A stretch of DNA of 34,376 nt from the IMG/VR virus record IMGVR_UViG_3300043570_004326, positions 1-34,376 of that record; one strand, 5' to 3'. The first letter of the stretch is position 1. Every line of letters begins with the position of its first letter. The position numbers and the translations under genes are program-made. The notes beneath the pieces were generated by a model, which was not told the DNA's origin, searched no databases, and saw only the letters and a list, made by a program, of their open reading frames with translations. Of this stretch, positions 22,965 through 30,851 are shown in pieces. This DNA comes from a virus.

Positions 22965-23001
22965 CCCGCCGCAGGTTCACACCTCGGCGGGTTTTCTTTT
23001 T
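22965..23001 (+). terminator. Strong intrinsic terminator before the head genes
   Basis: CCCGCCG pairs with CGGCGGG, with an inner AGGT/ACCT extension past a single bulged base, and is followed by TTTTCTTTTT. It lies nine bases before the I-protease ATG. It should end the upstream transcript or act as an attenuator, so head genes need readthrough, antitermination or a promoter I could not find. Confidence 0.8.
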
Positions 23002-23010
23002 ACTACACCC

Positions 23011-23985
23011 ATGCATCGACGCGCCCTACCCGGTCAATCCACTCAGCTCCGCATCACAGCGCTGAGCGGTAGCGCCGTCGCTGCCGCTCTTCCCGCCACC
23101 GGCCCCATTCCTCTACCGGAAAAACTCCTCATCGTCCCCTGGGGAACTACTGCCGATCTCAGTGGCAACCCCGTCATCTGTGATGACCACACCCTCACCG
23201 TTCTCGCCGCCAACCAAACGCAACACGGCTTTGAGGAAATCGCTCTCGACTTCGCCCACTCCACCGTCGGTGAGCCCGACAAGAAAAATGGCGAGCCCCA
23301 GTTCGTCGCCGGTTACGGCAAACTCTCCGCCGTAGCAGGCGAGGGGATCTACTACATCCCATCCATCTGGACCCCTCAAGGTGAGAGTGCCTACACTGGC
23401 CGACACTACCGCGATCTCAGCCCCACCATCGCCCGCGATGACAAAGGCCGCGTCACCTTCATTCATAGCGTCGCCCTCTGCCGCCAAGGCCAGATCCCCA
23501 ATCTCCACGCCTACTCTGCACCAGATCAACCAACCATCCCCACAAAGCAAAACATGAACTACAAAGCACTCATCTGCAAAATGCTAGGTCTCCCCGAAGA
23601 CGCCACCGACGAACAAATCACCGCCGCCGCCACCGCTGCCGCCGAGAAAAAACCAGAGCCCGCTGAGGCTCCGCCTGCCGTCGACCCGATGTCCGCCAAC
23701 AACGCCATCATCGCCCGCCTCGATACCATCGAGCGCAACAACATCGTCGATCGCGCCGTCACCGCTGGCAAAGTCATCCCACTCAGCGCCGAGCAAATCG
23801 CCGCCACTCCCATCGATACCCTCCGCTCCATGGTCGAGAAACTACCCTCCAACGTAGTCCCACTCTCCGCCACCGTTCCCACACCTGGCACCGGCACACC
23901 TCCCGTCAAAGCCCTCAGCGCCGAAGAGAAAATCATCTGCGCACAACTCAACATCAGCGAGGAACAATACCTCAAAACCGTCTAA
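23011..23985 (+). CDS. Head maturation protease/scaffold, Mu I-like
   Basis: This 324-residue protein belongs to the Mu gpI family of prohead proteases. Residues about 35-170 have the conserved features (LLIVPWGTTADLSGNP, then EEIALDFAHSTVG, later YRDLSPTIARD and IHSVALCRQGQIP with a conserved N-L end). The C-terminal third is scaffold-like: Ala/Glu-rich helices. An in-frame ATG at 23554 could give the scaffold alone, as Z does in Mu. The capsid decoration and major capsid genes follow. A terminator lies just upstream. Confidence 0.85.
   Translation: MHRRALPGQSTQLRITALSGSAVAAALPATGPIPLPEKLLIVPWGTTADLSGNPVICDDHTLTVLAANQTQHGFEEIALDFAHSTVGEPDKKNGEPQFVAGYGKLSAVAGEGIYYIPSIWTPQGESAYTGRHYRDLSPTIARDDKGRVTFIHSVALCRQGQIPNLHAYSAPDQPTIPTKQNMNYKALICKMLGLPEDATDEQITAAATAAAEKKPEPAEAPPAVDPMSANNAIIARLDTIERNNIVDRAVTAGKVIPLSAEQIAATPIDTLRSMVEKLPSNVVPLSATVPTPGTGTPPVKALSAEEKIICAQLNISEEQYLKTV
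23554..23985 (+). CDS. Nested scaffold protein (Mu Z-like), internal start of I gene
   Basis: ATG 23554 is in frame with the protease gene and begins MNYKALICKMLGLPEDATDE. That is a clean domain start, since scaffold-like proteins often open this way, followed by Ala/Glu-rich helices to the shared stop (143 residues). In Mu, Z is made from the 3' part of I. No Shine-Dalgarno is seen; CACAAAGCAAAAC precedes the ATG, similar to other leaders here. Separate expression is inference. Confidence 0.5.
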   Translation: MNYKALICKMLGLPEDATDEQITAAATAAAEKKPEPAEAPPAVDPMSANNAIIARLDTIERNNIVDRAVTAGKVIPLSAEQIAATPIDTLRSMVEKLPSNVVPLSATVPTPGTGTPPVKALSAEEKIICAQLNISEEQYLKTV

Positions 23986-24028
23986 CCCAACCCACTGCTC
24001 ACTGATCACTTCCAACTAATCACATCTC

Positions 24029-24448
24029 ATGTCCGCCCTCACCACTGAAATCAATACCCCCGAGTTGCCATCTGGCATCTACCGCGCCCCGCTCGCAGCA
24101 TCCACCAAGATCTTCGCCGGTGCCATCGTCGCCCTGAACAATTCAGGCTATGCCGTTCCCGCCGCTGATTCCGCGAACTTCCGCGTCATCGGTCGCGCCG
24201 AGGAAACCGTCGACAACTCTGGCGGATCTGCCGCAGACCTCTACATCAGCGTCAAGCGCGGAGTCTTCGCCTGGGCAAACGATGCAACCAACGCCTGCAC
24301 CATCGCCCACGTCGGCAAAAAGGTCTACGTCAAAGATGACAACTCCATCCAGTCCGTCACCGGCACCAACTCCGTAGTCGCAGGCCTCATGATCGGCTTC
24401 GAGAACGGTGAGGTAGTCGTCGACACCACCCTCGCCCCTGGTCTGTAA
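24029..24448 (+). CDS. Capsid decoration-like protein (DUF2190-type)
   Basis: This 139-residue beta-rich protein has the DUF2190-like pattern: an early IFAGAIVALNNSGYAVPA turn, FRVIGRAEETVDNSGG, and VKRGVFAWANDATN. It then ends with a strand-rich VAGLMIGFENGEVVVDT. Such proteins stabilise the capsid surface. It lies between the scaffold and major capsid genes, the expected place. The leader carries an ACTGATC repeat. Confidence 0.65.
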   Translation: MSALTTEINTPELPSGIYRAPLAASTKIFAGAIVALNNSGYAVPAADSANFRVIGRAEETVDNSGGSAADLYISVKRGVFAWANDATNACTIAHVGKKVYVKDDNSIQSVTGTNSVVAGLMIGFENGEVVVDTTLAPGL

Positions 24449-24495
24449 CCCCTAACCACCGCTCACTGATCACTCATCACTAGCCACTACCTCCT

Positions 24496-25404
24496 ATGCA
24501 AATCAACCAAACCAACCTCGCCTCCCTTTTCAAAGGCTACAAAGCCCTCTTCCTCGGCGCGATGAACTCCGCCGTCACCCAATGGCAAAACGTCGCCATG
24601 TCCACCACCAGCAACGCCCTCCAAGAGGTCTACGGCTGGCTCGGTGCCTTCCCCAAGATGCGCGAATTCCTCGGTGAAGTCGTCATCCAGAACTTGGCCG
24701 CCAATGCCTACACCATTTCCAACAAGGAATTTGAGGCAACCGTCGCCGTCAAAGAACTCCACGTCGAGACCGACCAATTCGGCCTCTACAATCCACTCTT
24801 TGAAAGCGCAGGATTCTCAGCCAACGCTCACAAAGACGAGCTAGTCGCCGCCCTCCTCACTGGCGGATTCACCAACAAAGACTACACTGGAAAAAACTTC
24901 TTCGACACCGCCAAGAAACACAACCCCGGTGATGAGAAGTCCACCACCTTCGCCAACAAAGGCACCAAGAAACTCTCGGGAGCCAACTTTGAGACCGCGC
25001 TCGCCGCACTCAAGAGCATGAAAGATGGCGCAGGCAATCCACTCGGCCTTGGCCGCAAAGTCATCCTCGTCGTCCACCCCAACAACGAGTCCCTCGCCAA
25101 GCGCATCCTCAAGTCTGAGCTGGTAAGCGGTGGTGACACCAACGTCAACAAAGACTCCGCTGAGTTGCTCGTCTGGTCCAGCCTCACCAATGCCGATGCC
25201 TGGTTCCTCTTGGAAGTCGGCTTCCCGATCAAGCCCCTCATCCTGCAACGCGTCAAAGACACCACCCTCACAGGTTGCACCAACCCAGAGGACCACCACG
25301 TCATGACCAAGCACGAGTTCCTCTACCAAGCCTACGGCATCTATGGCGCTGGCTACGGCCTGCCACAGCTCGCCTGGGGTAGCACCGGCGCAGACGCCGC
25401 ATAA
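24496..25404 (+). CDS. Major capsid protein, Mu gpT-like
   Basis: This 302-residue protein matches the Mu-like major head subunit gpT family in length (Mu T is 305) and in features: the opening helix LASLFKGYKALFLGAM, the ALQEVYGWLGAFPKMREFLGE segment, ISNKEFEATVAV and a C-terminal YGIYGAGYGLPQLAWGS. It forms the icosahedral head. A terminator follows 40 bases downstream, which ends the head transcript or limits readthrough to tail genes. Confidence 0.9.
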   Translation: MQINQTNLASLFKGYKALFLGAMNSAVTQWQNVAMSTTSNALQEVYGWLGAFPKMREFLGEVVIQNLAANAYTISNKEFEATVAVKELHVETDQFGLYNPLFESAGFSANAHKDELVAALLTGGFTNKDYTGKNFFDTAKKHNPGDEKSTTFANKGTKKLSGANFETALAALKSMKDGAGNPLGLGRKVILVVHPNNESLAKRILKSELVSGGDTNVNKDSAELLVWSSLTNADAWFLLEVGFPIKPLILQRVKDTTLTGCTNPEDHHVMTKHEFLYQAYGIYGAGYGLPQLAWGSTGADAA

Positions 25405-25444
25405 TCCCGCATTCCCCCAGCCCCCCACCGCTGCATGACCCAAG

Positions 25445-25480
25445 AGAGGGGGAGTCCTAAAAAACTCCCCCTCTTTTATT
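25445..25480 (+). terminator. Intrinsic terminator after the major capsid gene
   Basis: A perfect 11-bp stem, AGAGGGGGAGT with ACTCCCCCTCT, has an 8-base loop and is followed by TTTATTT. It fits termination or partial attenuation after the highly expressed capsid gene. Confidence 0.85.
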
Positions 25481-25547
25481 TCCTCCCCGCCTCAAAAGCG
25501 GAACCACCGCTCCCGACTTTCGACCTTAGACCTTCCCACCTTCGACC

Positions 25548-25979
25548 ATGTATTCCACCCGCATCGCCATCGAGACCCTCATCCCGCCCCAGTTCGTCAC
25601 CCAAGCTCTCGACGACAACGGTGACGGCACAGAGGACACAGGCCTCTTCGATGCCATCGCCGCCGCTGCCGATGCCCAGGTCGATGCCTACCTCAGCGGA
25701 CGCTTCGCCACCCCCTTTCCCGATCCCGCGCCAGCCCTCGTCGCAGAGGCCGCCAAAGTCTTCATTGCCGAGACCCTCTACGCCCGCCGTGGCTTCGCAG
25801 GCGAGGCCAATCCCTACACCGCGCGCGCCAACAAACTCCGCTCCCAGCTCGAAGCCATCGGCAACGGTGATGGCTCCCTCGGCGGAGTCAGCGAGGCTCC
25901 CGCCGCAGGCAACCGCGCCCCCATCTCCACCGTCACCGAGCCCTCCCGCACCACACCCCGCCACAAACTCAACGGCTAA
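25548..25979 (+). CDS. Mu gp36-like (DUF1320) head-tail connector protein
   Basis: This 143-residue protein has the family pattern: an opening helix with IETLIPP, then DTGLFDAIAAAADAQVDAYLSGRFATPFP and the VAEAAKVFIAETLYARRG helix. Gp36/DUF1320 proteins are thought to be adaptors at the head-tail junction. The place after the major capsid agrees with Mu. A GACCTTC leader repeat reaches the ATG. Confidence 0.82.
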   Translation: MYSTRIAIETLIPPQFVTQALDDNGDGTEDTGLFDAIAAAADAQVDAYLSGRFATPFPDPAPALVAEAAKVFIAETLYARRGFAGEANPYTARANKLRSQLEAIGNGDGSLGGVSEAPAAGNRAPISTVTEPSRTTPRHKLNG

Positions 25980-26037
25980 AATTCTCCTCTCTTTTTCCCA
26001 TCCGTAAATCCGTTCAATCCGTCGTTAAAAAAACTTT

Positions 26038-26907
26038 ATGAAATTCGCCAACATCACCGCCAACCACTCCCTCCTAGGCAAAGCATCTCCCACGCTGGAA
26101 GGCAGCAAAGGCAATCGCCGCTTTGGATCAGAAGACGCCATCCAGCTAAAGACATCGGACCACATGGTAGCTCGCCAGATCCTCGCGCTCTCCAGCGGTA
26201 AAATCGTCACCCTCGATCTCGCTACAGGACTATTCACCCTGCCAGAAGAAGAGAACATCAACGCCGTCGCCCAAGTTGAGACCATCAGCGCCGCTGGCAC
26301 CATCACCACCGCAGGATCAGTGGCACTCCTCGTCACCTCCAATGCCGGGGCCTACGGAGAATTTCCCCGCACCTTCGCCGTCCGCGTCAAAGTCGGCGAT
26401 ACCGCATCCACCTGGGCAAACAAAGTCCGCCTCCAACTCTCCCGCGATACCATCATCCAAAAATACTACACCGTCGGTGGATCAGGCGAGGACATCAGCC
26501 TCACCCGCCGCATCAATCTTTTTGGCGAGCAAAATGATTCAGGTCTTACCATGGAACTCGGAAATGGCACATGCAGCGGCGTCAGCAGTGCCGAATCCAC
26601 GGCCACCACCGCTGGGGTCGAATTCGTCGGCGCTCTTGTCGATCTTAACACAAACACCGATGCCGAGGGCCTCACCAACCCATCACCCGAGGATTACAAT
26701 GCACTCCTCATCATTGCCGAGAGCGGAGCCCTCACCGTCTCGGATAACCTCCTAGCCCCCGAGACCCTATACGCCACAATTTACGGTCAAATCCACAGCA
26801 AAGCCGCCCTGCAAATCAGCGGTGGTGGCATCCCCGGCACGCTCGAATTCCAGAACAACGGCACCACCCTCAGCGCCCGCATCATCTGGGCCTACGAGGC
26901 AAACTAA
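26038..26907 (+). CDS. Probable virion structural protein
   Basis: This 289-residue protein has no family I can name. The N-terminal 75 residues look compact. Residues about 85-175 show a pattern seen in many phage virion proteins: ITTAGSVALLVTSNAGAYG, VKVGDTASTWANKVRLQL, YYTVGGSGEDISLTRR and a later TTAGVEF. It may be a small all-beta decoration or tail domain. It lies between the connector and tail genes, so it is probably a virion part. Confidence 0.55.
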   Translation: MKFANITANHSLLGKASPTLEGSKGNRRFGSEDAIQLKTSDHMVARQILALSSGKIVTLDLATGLFTLPEEENINAVAQVETISAAGTITTAGSVALLVTSNAGAYGEFPRTFAVRVKVGDTASTWANKVRLQLSRDTIIQKYYTVGGSGEDISLTRRINLFGEQNDSGLTMELGNGTCSGVSSAESTATTAGVEFVGALVDLNTNTDAEGLTNPSPEDYNALLIIAESGALTVSDNLLAPETLYATIYGQIHSKAALQISGGGIPGTLEFQNNGTTLSARIIWAYEAN

Positions 26908-26948
26908 CCACCCCAGTCAATCCACTGCTCAACACTGAAAAAAAAGTC

Positions 26949-27338
26949 ATGCCCGCTTACCCCAACCCCCGCTCACTCGCCCAGATCCAAGCCGATCTCG
27001 CCGCCAACAAGAATATCGATGAGCCCCAGATCTTCATCGACATCCTCACCGCCTTGGCATTTTCCGCCCTCGGCCAACCCGCCGTCGCCCGCCAGCTCGC
27101 CGCTGGCGCTACCTCCGCCAGCACCGCGCTCACCAGCACATGCCGCCGCATCTCCATTCGCGCCACAGGGGCCTCCATCCGCTACCGCATCGGCACTGGC
27201 ACCCAAATCGCGGGCGGCACCTCCCACCTCATCGCCCAAGACGAGCGCCTTGACCTAGCAGTCCCCGCCGATGCCCAAATCGGCATCATCCGCGCCGCCT
27301 CCACCGATGGCGTCCTAGAACTCACCGAGCTTGCCTAA
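26949..27338 (+). CDS. Small virion-type protein of unknown function
   Basis: This 129-residue protein has an N-terminal helical part, then a beta-rich end (RISIRATGASIRYRIGTGTQIAGGTSHLIAQDERLDLAVP and GVLELTEL). That end resembles small phage surface or tail-adjacent proteins usually annotated as hypothetical. The neighbours suggest it is structural. Confidence 0.55.
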   Translation: MPAYPNPRSLAQIQADLAANKNIDEPQIFIDILTALAFSALGQPAVARQLAAGATSASTALTSTCRRISIRATGASIRYRIGTGTQIAGGTSHLIAQDERLDLAVPADAQIGIIRAASTDGVLELTELA

Positions 27339-27368
27339 CACGGATCACTTCACACTCAACCAGACACA

Positions 27369-28811
27369 ATGCGCCTCTCCGCCACACGACTCTCCGCCAC
27401 CGGCCACCCATCCGGCGCATTTTCTTTTTCAGACCCAGACGCCCGCGCCCACTACGCCACTCTCGTCGCCGCTGCAGTACCCGTCACCACCAGTTATGCT
27501 CGTCGACTTGATCTCGCATTCACCACGCTTGCCAATGCTGGCATCAAAGACGAGCTGATCCTTGGTTGCTACTTTGGCAGCGATGGGCAAGCAGCAACGG
27601 GCAACCCGATCCCGTTCGCGGGAACGTCACGCGCATTGCAAGGCACCTTCAGCCGTGGAGCAAATGGCTGGACAGCAGATCAAACGGCGACGCAGGGTCT
27701 CGCCTTTACGATCCCCGACACTCGAACCGGAACGGTATTCATCGACACAGTGCCGGGCGGAGTCGTGAATAGCGCATCGGGCGGGGGCATTTGTGTTGTC
27801 TCGAATGCGTCTGGCACGTTCTGGAACAACTCGCACATCTGGGGTTACGACGGGACAAACAAAACTCGTCTTTCCAGAATCGCAGTAGGTAACACAACGC
27901 ACCAAACATCTCTCGTTAGTCAAAGCACCGTTGAGCGTGCTTTACCTCGCAACTCTCGCCAATTCCGCGTGCATGGATTTACCTATGGCACAAACACGGT
28001 AAAATCATGGGTGGATGGCGCGGAGTCCAACCCCGCGACTGCCGCATCTCCCGTGCAAAGCGTTTCTCTCACAAACGTCTCGCTTTTTGCCCGCAGCTTC
28101 AACTCTGGCACATTCTCCAGCGTAGACCGCTACGTCGGCACAATCCGCAGTATTTTAATTTTCAACCGCGAGCTAACATCAACAGAAGCACGAGCCGCGA
28201 GCGTCGCTGAAATGATCCTCGACCCCGCGCCAACGCTGATGATCATCGAGGGCGACTCCACCGCCGAAGAAGTCGATTTCTTGACACGCACGGTGGATCA
28301 CTGGGGGAAAAAGCTCGAAGCAAAATCCAACTGGTCAAACGTGCGACAAGTCAACATCGCCACATCTGGGATGGCCTGTGAAGGATATGATGCAACATAT
28401 CAAAACTGGAACACCCAAGCGGCATGGCTTACCCCTGCGGCACTTGGCAAAAATGTGTGGTTTTCGATTCTCGGAAGCATCAACGATATTGGTCAAGGCA
28501 CGCGCACAGCAGCTCAGATTTATGGGTATCAGCGTGACTACGCAGCCAAGGCGCGCGCGGTGGGTATGAAGACGATGATTCACGTCTGCCCCACTCCGAT
28601 TGCCCCAACATGGGACGCCGCCAAAGTGACGCGCAGCAATGATGTGCGAGCGCAGATTTTGGCAAATGCCGTGGCGGATGGATTCAACGCGGTAATTGAT
28701 GCATCTGTGGTGGTAGATCTTTCGAATGCTGCAAATCGTGTGGATGACGTTCACGCCAACGGCACAGGAAACGACCTATGGGCAACCGCTATCAATGCCG
28801 TCACCCCCTGA
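27369..28811 (+). CDS. SGNH-hydrolase virion protein with LamG-like N-terminal part
   Basis: This is a 480-residue protein. Residues about 110-285 look like a concanavalin/LamG-type sandwich (GTVFIDTVPGG, a W/Y-rich centre, VDRYVGTIRSILIFNRELTSTEA). Residues about 290-480 form an SGNH hydrolase: block I G295-D-S297, block III G369-S-I-N372-D and block V D459-x2-H462. The Ser-Asp-His set predicts an esterase that trims acyl groups from host glycans during adsorption. Codon use and GC differ from neighbours (far fewer NNC codons after about codon 60), and the N-terminal 40 residues look native. This points to an acquired receptor-binding or depolymerase module. The enzyme class is well supported; the target is unknown. 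Confidence 0.82.
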   Translation: MRLSATRLSATGHPSGAFSFSDPDARAHYATLVAAAVPVTTSYARRLDLAFTTLANAGIKDELILGCYFGSDGQAATGNPIPFAGTSRALQGTFSRGANGWTADQTATQGLAFTIPDTRTGTVFIDTVPGGVVNSASGGGICVVSNASGTFWNNSHIWGYDGTNKTRLSRIAVGNTTHQTSLVSQSTVERALPRNSRQFRVHGFTYGTNTVKSWVDGAESNPATAASPVQSVSLTNVSLFARSFNSGTFSSVDRYVGTIRSILIFNRELTSTEARAASVAEMILDPAPTLMIIEGDSTAEEVDFLTRTVDHWGKKLEAKSNWSNVRQVNIATSGMACEGYDATYQNWNTQAAWLTPAALGKNVWFSILGSINDIGQGTRTAAQIYGYQRDYAAKARAVGMKTMIHVCPTPIAPTWDAAKVTRSNDVRAQILANAVADGFNAVIDASVVVDLSNAANRVDDVHANGTGNDLWATAINAVTP

Positions 28812-28837
28812 TCACTGCTCACTAACCACTTCATAAA

Positions 28838-29341
28838 ATGAACCTCTCTCCCCAAGCCATCCTCAAAGCCGTCGTCACCACCATGACCGCGCGCACGACC
28901 GAGCTCAAAGGCACGATCTCCATCGCCAAGGACCCTGAGGACATGATCCGCCAACTCACCGTTTCACCCTCCACCTTCCGCGCCATCTTCATGTGGCCCG
29001 GCTACGCGCCGAACGCCAATGCCGCCCACGGCGTCACCACCGATCGCCTCGAAGTCGTCATCCAAGTCGCCGCAGGCCTCCACGTCGACGAGTCCCAATA
29101 CCTCACCACCTCTCGCCCTGGTGCCACGCCAAGCCTCATGGAACTCATCAGCGACTACGAGCAACGCATCCGCGCCCTCCGCTTCCCGACCGACGCTGGC
29201 ATCGATCCCACAGGCTACACCCTCCAGAACTCCGAGTATCTCCTCATCGAAGGCATCGTCACCACCCAACACCAACTCTCATTCACCCTCGAACGCGCGC
29301 TAAAATCCCACCCCACCGTCATCCCCGTCACCATCCCATAA
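28838..29341 (+). CDS. Probable tail terminator or neck protein
   Basis: This 167-residue alpha/beta protein has a helix (SPQAILKAVVTTMTAR), strands including DRLEVVIQVAAGLHVDESQYL and a later LIEGIVTTQHQLSFTLERAL. Size and position, directly before the tube-like gene, fit a tail terminator of a long-tailed phage. No family is firmly recognised. Confidence 0.5.
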   Translation: MNLSPQAILKAVVTTMTARTTELKGTISIAKDPEDMIRQLTVSPSTFRAIFMWPGYAPNANAAHGVTTDRLEVVIQVAAGLHVDESQYLTTSRPGATPSLMELISDYEQRIRALRFPTDAGIDPTGYTLQNSEYLLIEGIVTTQHQLSFTLERALKSHPTVIPVTIP

Positions 29342-29357
29342 TCAACCCCAGTCAAAC

Positions 29358-29375
29358 CACTGATCACTGATCACT
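29358..29375. repeat. ACTGATC tandem leader repeat (period 7)
   Basis: The same 18-base string as at 13848 and 32626 stands between the terminator-like and tube-like genes. It contains two TGATCA (GATC) sites. Confidence 0.8.
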
Positions 29376-29397
29376 CCACACTCACCACTAAATTACC

Positions 29398-29877
29398 ATG
29401 TCACTTAACACCATCATCCCCGGCTACCTCGCCATCGGCGAACTCCCAGAAAACGTCATCTTCGGCACCGCTCAAATCGGTGACGACTTCGGCACCGTCA
29501 AATCCGCCACCCTCGATCGCACTGGCGACACTGAGGAAATCCTCAACGGCAACGGCGGACTCCGCACGCTCTTGATCAACAACCCGCGTAGTGAATTCTC
29601 ACTCGATACCTTGTTCACCAGTGATGTCGAAGCCCCCGGCCTCGGCGAGCTGATCGCCTTCCCACTCCTCGCCGATACCCTCGGCAACCCCGTTTGCGGA
29701 TCGATCTTAAAAGTCACCGTCAAGTGGGAAGAAAAAGGCGCACGCATGCTCACCATCACCGCCACCAACTGGGACAGCCTCGGTGCCCGCCCAACGGCCA
29801 AATCCTACGAACCCGCCACTGGCACCTGGTCCGCCGTAGAGCAAACCGTCGATCTCCCCGACATCATCGAAGACTAA
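29398..29877 (+). CDS. Probable major tail tube protein
   Basis: This 159-residue beta-rich protein opens with GYLAIGELPENVIFGTAQIGDDFG, then SATLDRTGDTEEILNGNGGLRTLL, FSLDTLFTSD and VTVKWEEKGARMLTITATNW. This is the tube-type pattern of an N-terminal hook with strand pairs. It precedes the chaperone frameshift pair and tape measure, the standard place. No sheath gene is found beside it, implying a non-contractile tail. Confidence 0.65.
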   Translation: MSLNTIIPGYLAIGELPENVIFGTAQIGDDFGTVKSATLDRTGDTEEILNGNGGLRTLLINNPRSEFSLDTLFTSDVEAPGLGELIAFPLLADTLGNPVCGSILKVTVKWEEKGARMLTITATNWDSLGARPTAKSYEPATGTWSAVEQTVDLPDIIED

Positions 29878-29886
29878 CCAACCCTC

Positions 29887-29922
29887 ATGGTGGGTCGGAA
29901 CCTCCCCCCTCCGACCCGCCAT
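29887..29922. terminator. Hairpin after the tube gene, terminator-like
   Basis: The arms ATGGTGGGTCGGA and TCCGACCCGCCAT make 13 pairs including one G-T, around a 10-base C-rich loop. No T-run follows, so termination would have to be factor-dependent. It may stabilise the upstream transcript. A GTCAAC 9-mer leader follows at 29933-29968. Confidence 0.5.
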
Positions 29923-30027
29923 CCTCACCACCGTCAACAAAGTCCCCACCGTCAACAAAGTCCCATCCCACACAACCCCTACTAGTGACCAGTGACTAGT
30001 GACCAACCTACCAAAAGACACAACACC

Positions 30028-30714
30028 ATGCAAGCTCCCAAACTCCCACAACCCGGCGAAATCCTCACCCACGAGCAAGCCGCATTCTTCTCCCACCTCG
30101 CAGGCATGCACGCCAAAAGCCTCGCCGAGTCCACCGGCTCCAACCCCGCCGCCGCCCGCCACATCGCCAGCGCCGCCCGCCAACACCTTCCCACTTTTGG
30201 ACCTTCCGACCTTCGACCCTTAACAGTCGGCATGCTCTGGGCCATCGAATCCATCGCCGCCCTTTTCCGCGATGCCGCCCTCGACGACACCGATGACCTC
30301 GCCCTTTCTCTCCTCGTCTTCACCGATCCCGAGCGGGCCGATGCCCTCATCGAACGCGGCAACCAAGCCGATCTCCTCCACGCCGCACGCCAACTGATCC
30401 GCCCGCTCACCATTCCCCAGCTTCGCGAGGCCAGTGCCCACATCGCCATGGAAATGAGCGCCCTCACCGCCCAGGGAAAGCCCAGCCCGGCGGGGGCCAA
30501 TCCGCCGCAGGCCAACACCGAGGCGAATCCGCCATTTGCCACTCCGCCAACCAATCAGGCCCTCCCGATGGCTGGACCATCGCCCTCGTCGATCTCCTCC
30601 ATTCAGAATACCACGTCACCCTTCACGACGCCGTCTGGAGATACCCCCTCAAAGCCGCATTTGCCCTCTTGCCCAGCCGATCCTACCGACTCGGCCACGA
30701 GCCCACAGGCATGA
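30028..30714 (+). CDS. Tail assembly chaperone, short form (lambda gpG-like)
   Basis: This 228-residue zero-frame product has an N-terminal helical domain (about 1-150) that looks folded, while the part after residue 151 is low-complexity Pro/Ser/Thr, as expected if it is only the by-product of not shifting. I start at ATG 30028 after AGACACAACACC; the ATG at 29992 lies in the repeat-rich gap. A copy of the GACCTTC repeat is embedded in codons at about 30194-30221. It lies before the tape measure, where the G/GT chaperones that coat it are always found. Confidence 0.65.
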   Translation: MQAPKLPQPGEILTHEQAAFFSHLAGMHAKSLAESTGSNPAAARHIASAARQHLPTFGPSDLRPLTVGMLWAIESIAALFRDAALDDTDDLALSLLVFTDPERADALIERGNQADLLHAARQLIRPLTIPQLREASAHIAMEMSALTAQGKPSPAGANPPQANTEANPPFATPPTNQALPMAGPSPSSISSIQNTTSPFTTPSGDTPSKPHLPSCPADPTDSATSPQA

Positions 30715-30815
30715 CCACCTCCGACGAGGCCTACGTCACCGCTAAGCTCGCCGAGATGGCACGCCTCCGCGCCCTCTACCACGTCCTCCCCAGCCGCCGC
30801 GCCAAAAAAGCATAA
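30028..30815 (+). CDS. Tail assembly chaperone, frameshifted long form (lambda gpGT-like)
   Basis: The lambda-type slippery heptamer GGGAAAG lies at 30474-30480 in the correct phase (G GGA AAG). A -1 shift there moves translation from residue 151 into a frame that stays open to 30815, giving 262 residues. The shifted part looks like real protein: GWTIALVDLLHSEYHVTLHD, YPLKAAFALLPSRSY, and MARLRALYHVLPSRRAKKA at the end. The downstream frame also has an ATG overlapping the zero-frame TGA (30711), which could give a 34-residue peptide, but the protein-like sequence begins well before it. GT forms bridge the tube and tape measure during assembly. Confidence 0.72.
30474..30480 (+). promoter_or_regulatory. 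Programmed -1 frameshift site GGGAAAG
   Basis: This heptamer is identical to the one used by lambda G-GT. It is in X-XXY-YYZ phase with the chaperone reading frame, and the -1 frame is open for 111 codons after it. GC-rich sequence follows, but I did not define a stimulatory structure. Confidence 0.72.
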
Positions 30816-30851
30816 TTCCCATCACTCCCCTAAGTCCCATCCCCTCAACCC
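30816..30851. repeat. NTCCCATNN tandem leader repeat (period 9, four units)
   Basis: TTCCCATCA, CTCCCCTAA, GTCCCATCC and CCTCAACCC occupy exactly the 36 bases between the chaperone stop and the tape-measure ATG. Confidence 0.85.

Noticed and set aside
30536-30745. A 69-codon Arg/Pro-rich ORF overlapping the chaperone genes
   Set aside because: It is in the third frame; the zero and -1 frames explain the region through the GGGAAAG shift.
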